A DNA stretch of 64,000 nt, taken from assembly GCA_023053575.1 (NCBI GenBank), contig JAKZAP010000004.1, positions 17,061,624 through 17,125,623 of the forward strand, written 5' to 3'. The notes under the pieces were generated by a model that was not told the origin of the DNA, made no database searches, and was given only the letters and a program-made list of their open reading frames with translations. The position numbers and the translations under genes were made by a program. Shown piece by piece: positions 37,723 to 49,800 of the stretch. Origin of the DNA: Branchinecta lynchi (taxonomy: Eukaryota; Arthropoda; Branchiopoda; Anostraca; Branchinectidae). The stretch's first letter is position 1, and the number at the start of each line of letters is the position of its first letter.

Positions 37723-38929
37723 GTATAGAAGTTGGTCGGTTGAGAATTTTAACCGACTTTCCAAGTTCTATCAGCAAAGGCTCTTTCCGTTAGGAATTGG
37801 TAAATGTTAGTTCTTTGTTCCAAATATCGTTCATGAAAATGACTGTCCTGATTGTGGGAATGGGATTAGTTTTCCAGCGTCTGACGTAGGTAGGGAACAG
37901 GACGTGAAACACATGCCTGACTAAGGTAGCTCATATACATTGACTACCAAAGTCTCCATATTTGTCAACTACGCTTATTCAAGATAGAATTGGTAAGTCA
38001 TTCCGTATCCTAATTCGTTTCCATTCACTTTCCGTAAAAATATCGTCGGGTCATTGTTCACCGCCGTTGCCCTATCTCGTGTTCTTTTGCTTCAGTAATC
38101 CTAGAGAACTTTCAAATTTGCGACGTATATGCTGTTAAAATGTCATGTTTTCTCAGTTTCTCCTTGGGTTCCCAGTTTCGTCAATAGTTCCCAGTTGGTT
38201 TCCGACTTTCAGGTATAAGATACAATAGAAATTTCAAAGAAAAGTTGACAAATGTTTGCAACAAATCTTCAGAAGCCCTCCAGACCCTCGAGTCTCGACC
38301 TATACCCATTATTTCACTAGTGAACAATATGACACACTAATAATCTTAAATTAGTTGTTCGAACCTTGTGCTTACTGTCCTTAGTATTCGTAGTGTCATT
38401 GAACGGATCGGTTGATTTAGGAATAATTGTGTATATATATAATCTTATGGTACTCCTCAGCTTTGAGGGAAATAATGAATAAATAAATAATTATTAATTA
38501 AGTTTATCGTTGAAAAAAATATTGAATTGGGAGAAGATGTTAGTTTTGGGGGATCATAGCTAGAATTTTCTGAATAAATAAATCGGACTGGTATCCTTCG
38601 GCCAGAATCTAGTCGTATTTTGAGCTGAGGAAGTTGACACAGGTCGATAAAACACGTTGAATTTGAAATTGAATTTTCTTGAATTTTTTTTGAAGATCAG
38701 GTAGGAAAGACAGATTTATTCTTCAGATCGTTTTTGCATTGGTTCGACTCTTGAACTGGAGTTCGGCAAATTACGGCGGGGTCAGTATCAGTGGACCTAC
38801 ATTGAATAATTGGTCGAACTAACGAAGTCAACACATGCACCACACTGTCAGAAGTTGTAATAACAGATAACAGGCGTTTGCACATACTTGTGTTAAACGT
38901 TATGAAAATGTTATGTCATGACGCTTTTA

Positions 38930-39312
38930 AAGCACCCCTCGCACTATATACTTTCAACCTACAGTATTTTAAAATATTTGAACACTTTAAAACTATGCTG
39001 TGCTTTCAACAAATAACACACGGTTTTGGCTGTTAAGCCTTTTCCGAGACCCGTTCACTTGTAGCATAAACAGGGAAACAATTTAAATAACTGGATTTTC
39101 TGATGGAAAAACGTCTCTTAGACAACGGTCGACAGCGCGATACACATCGAAGGTAGGAAAACCCGGCAAGCGAGAAAATCAACGTGGTTTTGTTAGAGGG
39201 GTTGGACTGTAACGTACGAAATTGGGGTCTCCGGGTTTAGAAATATATGGAGTGATTATGGAAGTAGGTTGCATTAGTATTATAAGTAAGAGGGGTCCTT
39301 TAAGTGTTATTG
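38930..39312. mobile_element. TTAA-flanked inverted-repeat element, second copy
   Basis: Left TTTTAAAGCACCCCTCGCAC, right GAGGGGTCCTTTAAG, interior shared with 22266-22648 at high identity (GAAATATATGGAGTGATTAT and other blocks). Ends are better preserved on the right. Confidence 0.78.
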
Positions 39313-39895
39313 TTTCGTGTAACATAACATTTAAAAGGGTCTTACCAAAAGTTTTGTCTCGAAAACTAACACTTTAAAGGGTCGTAACAAAAATATTCTC
39401 GGCATCCAACAGAAAATTTTACACAGGGGTAAACTGTTATCAAACTTCTGATAGTGCACTTTGGATCCGAGATCCCTGATGTTCATTACGGTGTCTGGTG
39501 CCTACTCGTATCGTTGCCAAAGTTAACTGTGGCAACATATCCAAGGTTGTCACGGGTGGTGATTTATCAACGAATTTGGTGATTTTTTTCTTTCTGTATC
39601 ACCGACTTAATCAAATATGGTGATTTCACAAAATTTCACTTCCGCGTGGTTTCGCCACGATTTCTTCTTTTGGTGATTTTTTGTTGTGTTCTATTCAGAC
39701 GTTGTATCGTATTGTACCGGAATCATTAGACTTTCTTGAATCAAATTCGTCCAATATTTGTTTAGTGCATCGCAATTTGGATATATAAGAACCAGAGATT
39801 TTGATAGTGTGTTTTGGTACAGGTATTCACACCTGTATCCATCACATCCGATATCGGAAGAGGGAAATACTCTATATGACCAAGTCCAAAATAAA

Positions 39896-40003
39896 ATTCA
39901 TTTTCCAGCTTGAGCGGCTTGAACCTGAAGAGGACCCTTGCCAAGAAAGGTCAAAATATAACTAATAAAATGTTGCTGACGTATCCGTTTTGCATTGTCA
40001 AGC
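39896..40003 (-). mobile_element. TTGGCAAGGG family fragment, reverse
   Basis: TTTTCCAGCTTGAGCGGCTT, GAAGAGGACCCTTGCCAAG, and ACGTATCCGTTTTGCATTGT in order. Confidence 0.68.
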
Positions 40004-40879
40004 CTCGGGGAAAACGAGGAACTTCGCCCGAAGCCGCGCACGATGACTCAAATTCTACGTCAACCAATCGCGGAGACACCTGTGGTGCGACTTTCGCCTC
40101 TTCCGCTAGGTAGATGGCGATTCTTTATCGGCAAAAAGAGTTAGTTTTTTATTCTTCTGACTTTGGATGGAATCTCGTGATTGTAATCGATGCTCAGTCA
40201 ATCAATGCAAAATGAAGCAGTTTGTACTGTCCGTAGGTAATCAGAAAATCAGTTTGAAGATTTAGCTAATGGACGCAATTGTTCCTGTGAAGCATCTTGT
40301 TTTACTATTTCTTTATAGACAATGCTAATATTCCAGATGGAAAAACATAATTTCTTCCAATTAAAATCCATATTTGCGCCATCTAGCCGCGAAGACTCTA
40401 GCGGATAGCATTCGCATTACTAAAATTGTACCACGCATCAGTAACAAATTTCAAATCAAAACAAAAACACTGATAAGTTGTCCCAGGACTAAGACGGGAC
40501 AAGACAACTGTGAAGTCTTGATGGCATTAGGCTAGGCTTGGACTGTTCAAACTCTTATGTCTTTTTGTAAGGTATGTAAATGGCTGACTGAATTGCTTAT
40601 GTTGATTTGTCAGCCCATCATCATACAGGATTACAGCCTGTAGTCCTGCATTACAGGAGAGATACCCAACCTCAGACAGGATTTCAAATTTCCAGAGAAG
40701 ACTTTCCATCAAAATAATGTATCTGGCTTAAAAGGGACCAACAAATGTGACAAAAATCTCTAGATTGAAGCTGAATTGAATGCAGAATGTTTTACATATT
40801 GGATATATAAAGATTGGCATTGTTTCAATATTTCTAGTTAAACAGATTTTTATTTTCAAACGGTCTGAGCTAGTTCTCA

Positions 40880-41606
40880 GCTCATTCTAACCCAGTCTAG
40901 TACACTAGCCCCATTTCAGGCACGGTGCTCAAACGTCTAGCACCATGCCTGGGTGCTAGACGTTCAAGCACTGTACCTTGGATTTCATGTATGGTGCATC
41001 GATTTCAGTATACAGCGCATACAGAAAAAACACAGTTTCTGTCATCACAACTGAGCACCGGCTCGGACAGGGCTGAAAGTACTACTATGAATTAGAGAAA
41101 TCAAAGACAATCCTTTATATATTTTCAACAACAAAAACAAAAGGACTCTAATGATGATGGAGATGAAAAACCTAACAGCACACTATCTATTTTCCATGTA
41201 TTTTCCCTATCTATTCCCCAAGAGCCAATATTCTGGTGGGCTGCTAGGTAGAAAAAGCTGAGGCACAGGACACTTTGCATGCAAAACCTTTGACTATGTA
41301 GAACAGGAAATGAGGTTTTTCACATCTGTCATCAGCCGAGCCCTTTTGTTTTTGTTGTGAAAAATATATAAAGGATTGTCTTTGATTTCTCTAATTCATG
41401 GTAGTAATTTCAGCCCTGTCCGAGCTGGTGCTCAGTTCTCATGACAGAAACTGTGTTTTTGATGTATGCACTGTATACTGAAATCCATGCACCATACATG
41501 AAATCCAAGGTACAGTGCTTGAACGTCAAGCACCCAGGCATGGTGCTAGACGTTTGAGCACCGTGCCTGAAAAGGGGCTAGTGTACTAGACTGTTCTAAC
41601 CTGAGC
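40880..41606. mobile_element. Long foldback element between Irx B and Sowah
   Basis: Left arm about 40880-41149 and right arm about 41338-41606 are inverted copies of each other with few mismatches, around a loop of about 188 bp. The outer part of each arm is itself palindromic (GTGCTCAAACGTCTAGCACC against GGTGCTAGACGTTCAAGCAC). Confidence 0.85.
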
Positions 41607-41901
41607 TTGAATCCCTTGCCATGATTTACAAAATGATGAAAAAGGTAGAGTTACCAAAGTTAATAGCCAGAATCTCTTTTCAATGCAGCATCAAAACAAA
41701 GAAAATGCACACAATTTGAATATTTTTAGACACACAACCGTTGAAAAAAAAAGGTTGTCAGGACAGCATGGACATTCCATTTTAACATTTTTGCCGCAAC
41801 CTTCGAGGTAGTGTAAAAACGAGGTCAGCTACCCCTCGTGTAACTTTCTTATCTTGATTTATTAAATAACAACTTACTGTAGCCTAGTCAGAGGCTAGGG
41901 A

Positions 41902-42270
41902 AGTTAACCAAAAAAACCTGAATTTTGGAAACCCTATGCCAGACGCTGGATAGGCGCAGGATAGGCGTATATCTAGCATCTGGCATACTCTGTGCCTGAC
42001 GTTGGATGACACTGGGTGTACTGTGCCAAATGGTGAATACTCTAGCACAATAAAATATTGATGATTCATCGATAGGAAGATGGGTCAGGTTTATGTGCCA
42101 TCAGGTCTACAGCATCAGGTATGATGCATCGGGTATCAGGGTTATGTGTAAAGCACCCAGCATTTGGCATAGGGTATCCAGCATTATGCGTAGGGAATGC
42201 CAAACGTTAGACATACCCTACCCACTATTTAGCATAGGGTATAAAAAAATCAGGGGGTTTGTGGTTGACT
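41902..42270. mobile_element. Inverted-repeat element with ~40-bp diverged ends
   Basis: Left AGTTAACCAAAAAAACCTGA..CCCTATGC and, on the other strand from the right, AGTCAACCACAAACCCCCTG..CCCTATGC. The interior has short repeated words around GCATAGGGTA and CTGGATA. Confidence 0.6.
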
Positions 42271-43695
42271 GAGATAGGGCCTTGGCGGCCAGGCATGGTT
42301 AACAGACCTTAAAAAAATCCTAGGCCTGTTAAATGCAACCTAATCTCCAACAATTTTTCACATAAACCCATTGTTGGTTTTGGGAGGCAAAACAAGAAAA
42401 AGTTTCAGGCATGAAATAATAATCCCGTTTTTTGCCAAAATAGCTCAAAGGTCTTTCACCCAAGTTCTCTATCCTTTCTGCTAATTTGACGTTTTTGGCA
42501 GAGAGGATTCAGGTGCTGTTTTCCAGAGCAGATTGGTCAACTCACCTTGGAGTTGCCAGTCTCCTTCCTCCCCAGGCCTGAGCAGAAAGGACAAAGAGAG
42601 TGGTCCAGAAATAGTCAAAAGAGCAGTGACGAGTAAGTGCTTGGTGCGAAAAACAGTAAAATGAACCAGGGCCTTCGTAGATTGGTGAAAAAAAATGTGA
42701 CTACTCCTGTGCTACGCATCCAACAGTTTCTGTCTGAAATAGAACAACTATCAAAATATTTGCAAGGTTCGTCGGTTTACAAGTTGGCATTCAGAAGTAG
42801 CTAATATGATTCTTAAATTTTCACTTGTGAGTCGTAGTGGCCACTGAAAAGGCGAAGAAACTTTGAAACCAGTGTCACTAAGCTGTTGAGAGAGAGCTGA
42901 TGAGCACCGAATCAGGAAATGTTAAATTTATTTGCTCTTTAAGACACTTTCATGGAGGAAAAATTTACAGTAATCACCAAATAATTAGCAGTTCCGTTTA
43001 ATCAGAAACCAACAAATCTGGAGCCATCTTTAAGCTGTTTGTTATCTAGGAGATTGAATTATGCTTGGGTTTTCTTTTGTATATGTCAGCAGTGGCAACA
43101 AACTATAATTCGGTAATCTTCGACCTAGAGTTAGCCTGTACTTACAAACAATTTCTAACAGGTTTTCAAATTGTTTCAGTTTTCTTTCATCACCAGTCTG
43201 CCATTTCATTAAAATTTTCATCACAGATTATCTATCTAAAGTTTAACAATACGTTATGTTAGTGCTTTCTTTTTTAAATTTCTAGAGACAAATTGGATCA
43301 AAGCAAGTATAGAATATGAACTAGCTTTTGCCGCGAATAGAGATTCTTAATGAATGTTTATCTCTGTTGGGAATTCAAATTATATTTGTACTTTTCGACA
43401 TTGGAAGTTTGTCATGCCACTTCCAGTTTACATTGACTTTTCACTTGAGCCTTAGTGCTATGGATTTCTCCAGATGAGGGTCTGTAATCTTTTTACTAGA
43501 TTTGTGAAGGACAACTTGAACAAAATTTTATTTGAGACCTTTTTTACAGCTTAGTGCTTGAACTTGGTGTGTCCAAACTACTCCCAACTTTAATTGTATG
43601 TAACCTTGTGCACGTGGATTGCTCTGTCTAGTTGTGATTGTTGCAAGTTGTTCCTAGCTAAACCCTACCTTAGTGAGACCCCAGCTTACCACAGC

Positions 43696-43816
43696 ATGGC
43701 TGAAGAATTTACCCTTGCTGCACTACGCGATTATATGATTCAGCATGGCGGAAGGGCCACAAATCATGACCTCGTTAGACACTTCAAGAAGTTTTTAACA
43801 GACCCAAGCATGAAAG
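43696..43816 (+). CDS. Sowah: Sowah exon 1, N-terminal domain
   Basis: 40 codons plus one base, then donor GTAAGC. It reads MAEEFTLAALRDYMIQHGGR, ATNHDLVRHFKKFLTDPSMK. The pattern of helix, HGG-(R/K), N--L--HFK-FL-DP is the family N-terminus. ATG context is AGCATGG with A at -3, strong. The frame is open for 34 codons upstream, but family proteins start near this Met, so I chose it. Sequence before it is taken as 5' UTR. Confidence 0.85.
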
Positions 43817-46800
43817 GTAAGCCCTTCAGTCTGAATTAGGCGACGAAAATTATCTCATCAGCCTACATTTGTTTTCTTCCCCTTCCAGAGACCTCCGCCT
43901 TTCAAGGTGGCAACGGTCTAGTCATACCCTACTGTAATCTAAAGCGCGAGTGCCTACAATCTTTGCTGCCAACTTTGCACCCCGTTCCAGTTGAACTTGT
44001 TTCATTTGTTTATCTTAAATTACCTTACATCGCACTTGCTAGCGACAAGTATGTAAAACATTTTGATTGAAAGTTGAGCAGGTAGATTTGAAGTGGAAGT
44101 CTGTAATCGATTTTGGAAGGTATGCATTTTTGTTTTATGTGTGAGATGAGGATTGGAGTTTTGGAGTAGAGTATTGGTTTAAATATTATAATAAAACGGC
44201 TAGTGTGGCCGTGGGCTAACATCCATTACTAATCCAACTGTCCGTGACCGGAGAGAAGCGGCATATAATACTATGCCGCTGCTCGGAGGTCTCAGACAAG
44301 CCAGTTGATGATCAAGCGTCGGGGCAAGGTGAGGCCGAATGCTTAGGTGCATTGCATGGTGTAACTTGTTATTAAAAGAAAAAGAAAAAAGGGGGAAGAG
44401 TGGAGGAAGGCAAAAAACTTTGGGCGTGGACAGTTCAGTCTTCGTGTCCAGCGATACCGTTGGGCTAACATCGGCATATAATACCATGTGGAGCCTTTTG
44501 ACGTCGCCGTGGCGTACGATCTGTAGGGTGAAACTGGATCCCTGTAGCAATGTTTTTGGTAACCCGTGTTTCAGATTTGCCATGTAGCAAACTTAACATA
44601 CGCATAAAGAACCCTTACCCTTGGTTCACACTGCTGCGATTTCACGCAAAATTTTGCGTCATGCGACATACGACACAAATCGTGCGACAAGCAACGCAGA
44701 ACTTTGCGTGTTGTCGCAGTGTCGGATGCGTTGAAATATTTGAACTGATCCGACATAACGCATACGATTCTTGAGGGAAAGAAAAGAAAAAGCAGAGACT
44801 TCTGAATAAACTTGTATTAACTTGTTTTGAACAAGATGACATATGGGGTTTGACTGAAAATTTCCTAATGATGGTTGGTATTCAGATGGGTAATCTCCCA
44901 GCATCTTCAGAGGTTGTTTCCTCTGATTTCGTTTTCCATTTGCAGAATAATCTCGTCGAAACATTTCTTTTTCCATTTGCGTCTGCGTGGTAGTGGGAAT
45001 GTCCACGCGATTCTGTCGCACGTCCGACCATCACAGAAAAAGTCGTGTCGCACACAAAGCAGCAGTGTGAACCAAGGATTACCCAGTGACGTCGGGAACC
45101 TTGGTTTTCCGGGTTCGATCGTCCGTGGGGAGGGGGAGATTTGGGGACCTTGTGGCACGCGTAACTGTAAGTTACGAACGGTTGAAGAGTGAAGCTTGAG
45201 GGTAGGTTAGAAAATGTGCTGTTGGTGATCCATTTATGTGTCTAGACAGGATTCGGCCACGATGGTGAGCAGTTGGGGGGGGGGGGGTTCTTGGTATCTA
45301 GGGATCAAACGAGTGGAGCGATTTGGGTGATAATTTAAAGGTACAAAGGTCATGGTCCGTTTTGGGGTCCCGGCCGGACTTTCCTAGGAAATCCTCAGAT
45401 TCGAGTGTAACTTCGTAGGTGGTAAAGGAAGATGCGCTGGATATAATGCCGAGTTGAGAAAAGAACAAGAAAAATAAGAGAAATATGGAGATGCTTGTAT
45501 CTTTTCTTCAGAAATGTAATAACACTGTCAAAAGTTTCATAATATCTAACGCAAGGATGCTATCTTTTAATGCTCCATAAAATTATGAAGTAACTTTAAT
45601 GTTACGTTTTTGTAAAACGTGATGCGAAACACGGTTTGCAATGTTTTTTGGGATCCCAAAACGTAAGTGGAGGGATACCTATGACATCGCAAAAGTTGTC
45701 CGTCTGTCCGTCCGTCCGTCTGTCCGTCCGTCTGTAAGCACGATAACTCTCGAAGGGAATGAGATATTTTGATGAAACTTGGTGTGAGGGTTCGTTGGGT
45801 CGTCGGACCAGTCAAGTTCGTAGATGGGCTTTGTAGCTCTACATTTAGGGGTGGGGGGAGGGGATTCAAATTAAGGGACAAACAAAATATTTTGAAACAT
45901 CTAATGTGATAGTCGATTATGGGGTAAGAAGACATGCTGAACACGATGGTGAAAACCATTTTGTCATCGGACAAGTAGTTCGCCCGGAATCTGGCCAAAA
46001 CCGGAAAGTTTGTTGAAAGTAAAAGTTTTATTGAAGTTGATTAGATGTTCGATTTAGGGGTAGGAAGACATGCTGAAGACGATGGTGAAAATTATTTTCT
46101 CGACGGACAAGTATTTCGCCCGGAATCCGGCCCAAACCGGAAAGTTTTTTGAAAGTAAAAGTTTTATTTGAAATTGATTAGATGTTCGATTTAGGGGTAG
46201 GAAGACATGCTGAAGACGATGGTGAAAACTATTTTCTCGACGGACAAGTATTTCGACCGGAATCCGGCCCAAACCGGAAAGTTTGTTGAAAGTAAAAGTT
46301 TTATTTGAAGTTGATTAAATGTTCGATTTAGAGGTAGGAAGACATGGTGAAGACGTTGGTGAAAACTATTTTCTCGACGGACAAGTATTTCGACCGGAAT
46401 CCGGCCCCAAACCGGAAAGTTTGTCAAAATTAAAAGTTTTATTTGGAGTTGATTAGATGTTCGATTCAGGGCAAGAAGACATGCTGAACACTTATGTGAA
46501 AACAAGTTTCTACCCGGACATGTAGTTCGTCCGGAATCCGGCCAAAACCGGAAAACTGTTGGAAATCAAAGTTTTATTTCTAGTTGATTAGATAAGCGAT
46601 TTAGGGGTAAGAAGAGACGCTGAATCCCTGTATGACAATCGTATTTTACCCGGACATATAGTTCGACCGGAATCCGGCTGGAATCGGAAAATTCGTTATA
46701 AGCTAAATTTCTATTTGAAGTTGATTAGATGTTCATTACTGGGGGAAAGAAGATACCCTGATTTCGTCTTTGAGCTTTCTTTTTTCGCCGGACAAGTAGT

Positions 46801-49800
46801 TCTGGAGTACGGCCGGAACCGGGAAATTGGCAGAAGTGGCAGGAAGTTTTCGTCAAAACAGATATGACTTATAGGGGGTAAACACACATGCTGAATCCAA
46901 ATCTGAACTTGGTTTTCTCAGGTGATTAGCTATTTGGTCTTAATCTGTTTCTGAATTTTAATTGTAAAAATGTTCAAGGAGTCTGGCGAAGACTGGATCT
47001 GGCTAAGACAAGACTCAGTTGTCTGGATCAGATATTGAATTTTTGGGATCCCATCGAAACCTTTGGTCTTGTTTTAAGTGTAGGCTACTTGTAATGAAAA
47101 ACTAACATTTAAAGGGTTATAACGGAAATATTCTGTAACACTTGCATCTAGCATTCAAAGTACTGTTTGTTGAAATTGCGCATCTTTATGTTAAATATTG
47201 ACAAACTTCTGACTGGGTAGCAGCGAATTCGCTGTTTTCCAGTTCAGCGCTCCAAGGGGACTAGTTTCTATTACCCCCCCCCCCCCATGCCTCATAATCG
47301 TCACTTGTGATAAAACGTAGTGAAAAGTATTAATCATGAGGCATTGGGTAACTTTCACTTTCTAAAGTAAGACGTATGTAAAACCTCCATTACCTGGGAA
47401 GTAGATTGCAGATTTCCTAGTCATCAACATGTGGATCTATTTTACTGTTTATGTCACCAATGTTGATAGTGAGACATTTGGGGGACTAACATAAACTAGT
47501 TGGCTTGGAAGCGCTTAACTGGAAAAAGGAAAATTGTCCGGACCAGAGCTGAAGGAAGGATGTGTTCCCTGTCCGCAGACCTCGCCTCGGGAGAATTCCC
47601 CTCTGCTCCATGCACCTTCTTTCAGAGATGTAGTATCCCTCTATCCCCCATCTGTTTCCCTTGACGACGCGTCCGAGCATTCCTTCCCCGTTTGGTATTG
47701 CTAGCAAGCACTCAGAGCTCGTTGCTGGAACCGTGGTATTTTATCGGGAGGTCGTGTCACCTGCTAATGGAAAATCCTCGTCGCCGAGACGGGGAAGTTG
47801 ACTGATCTGACCGTCAGTCTCGAAGCGACCAATTAATGACGGTGACTTGGTGTAGTCACTAGCATTTATCAGCTGGCGCGGTAAAAGTCAGTCTTCAAGA
47901 TCTTTTCGCATTTCAGATGAGGCCCGCGCCTAAGTTCCGAGACTTCGTAAACACGCTGGCCGTAGTAAAAACAAGAAGGGGTAACGATCGAGATCTTTTT
48001 GAGAGTTCCGACAGCCGAAGGGATAACTGAGAAACCCGGCGTTTTATATTTCTTTTAAGATCGTTTGGGCGATAGAATTGGTTTTAGGAGAGGAGTGATC
48101 TGCGGCTCTGAGGTTAATTGCCATGAGTGATTGAGGTAGAAACGGACTGCCGAAAGACAATGTTCGTTGTCATTTATTTGGATTAGGAAGAGGTAGGTGA
48201 CAATGGCAGAATTGTCTTATTGAGGGGTCGAAGAGGCTGGAACTATGGAAAACTATCAGACATGTAAGCAGGCTGCCGTTTTAGTTAATTGCAATTTTCA
48301 CGTGCTATTTTATAGCCACCTCATAGCCAGGGGTGTCCCGAGCCTTTCTTCATTGGGGAGGGGGGGGGGGGGGGCGCACATATTAAAATTGACAGAAAAA
48401 ATGCCTTCTGAAGCTACAGAGAGAAAAATTGGCGCGTTTTCACGCTTTTCCGTTTATGTTTTTGTTTTTCACGGATACGCCGTCACTAGCATTTTACCTT
48501 TGGAAGACCGTTCCAGTTTTGCCAACAGGACTTGAAATAATCGCAGAAAACGGTATTGCTGTATAGCGACAACGTCGCTAACGGCTGTGTCCATGATTAC
48601 TTAAGGCGCCGCAGGCGACATTTTTTGAATCAAACTTTTTTTCCTGGCAACATTTTAACCACTTCCCATGCAAATTCTTAGCTTTTAACATAGTTTAAGC
48701 CTCCCAAAATTCCAAGCTCAAACGCCAACTAAAAGAGGCAACCTTTCTCTAACTAGTGAAGACTTGCGAAATGCGCCGCAGGCGAAATTTTGTGGAAACA
48801 CTGATGATAAAAGTGCCTTTCTGCGATCCCAGGATTATCTATAAAACCCAGAGCTGTCTGGCAACGAAAGGGGCGACCCAGGGTAAAGTGAATAAAAAGG
48901 AGATTTGTTCGGAATTTACAGCAAATAAAAGCAGGCTATTTCACGTTCAAGAGACGTGCTTATTCCTGAAGTACTGCAATCCCAAGTAAAAAAAGAACAG
49001 CACCCAGCTAAAGCTACCGCAAATGGTAAAGAACGAGAGCTAAATGAATGCCACTTAAATTACCAGACTCAGTAACTGGGTTGAAGCAAATAATGAATTC
49101 GTAGTATACCGAAAAAATAACTAAAAAACAAGGAACAGATCGAGAGCGGTATAACAACCGAATTTCGCAATGGAATAAAACTCTTGTTAAAACCACCTAA
49201 AAGAACCGAATTCGGCAAGGCTATTAATATAAACGGACTAAAGAAAAATCCGGGGAATTACCGTATTCGGTAACGAATCAGAACCAAATGAATCTCACCA
49301 AAATGGACTGACCAAATGCGACCAATTACCGAATTCGGTAGAGACGAGACCAAATAAAATGGTTAAATCACCGAATTGACGCAGGGACGGACCGAACGCG
49401 GCGAAATCGATGCGGACTGAACAAAAGTTGGATGAATTATCGTATTCGGTTACGAATCAGAACCAAACGAATCTGATTAATGACCGAATTATGAAATGGA
49501 CTGACCGGATCATACGGACTTGAACCGAATTTGGTAAATAATGAGACCAAATAAACAGGTTAAATCACCTAATTGACTCAGGGACGGACCGAATGCGGCG
49601 AAATCGATGCGGACTGAACAAAAGTTGGATGAATTATCAAATTCGGTCCCGAATCAGAACCAAATGAATCTGATTAATGACCGAATTATGAAATAGACCA
49701 ACCGAATGATACGGACTTGAACCGAATTCGGTAAATAATGAGACCAAGGCCGTATCCAGGGGGGGGGGGGTTAGGGGGTTGAAGCCCCCCCTCCTGAAAC

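Larger units (their letters stand above)
33252..43695. other. Divergent intergenic region between Irx B and Sowah
   Basis: 10.4 kb between the two start codons. Contains the Irx B promoter motifs, a dispersed repeat (35505-35670), a LINE 3' remnant (35886-36199), a modular repeat fragment (37063-37722), a TTAA element (38930-39312), a foldback-family fragment (39896-40003), a long foldback (40880-41606) and a TIR element (41902-42270). No third gene is seen. Stretches 33650-35270 and 42280-43690 look non-repetitive. Confidence 0.7.
43817..47916 (+). other. Sowah intron 1
   Basis: 4.1 kb. Contains a Harbinger-like TIR element (44618-45078), a poly-G run (about 45278) and a full modular repeat (45650-47074). 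The stretch 47080-47916 has no recognised feature apart from a poly-C run near 47275. Confidence 0.7.

Noticed and set aside
45567..46505. ORFs of 72-143 codons on the minus strand with repeated MSSYPI and LNRTSNQL words
   Set aside because: They are translations of the ~130-bp units of the modular repeat; the similarity between them comes from the tandem units, not from a protein family.
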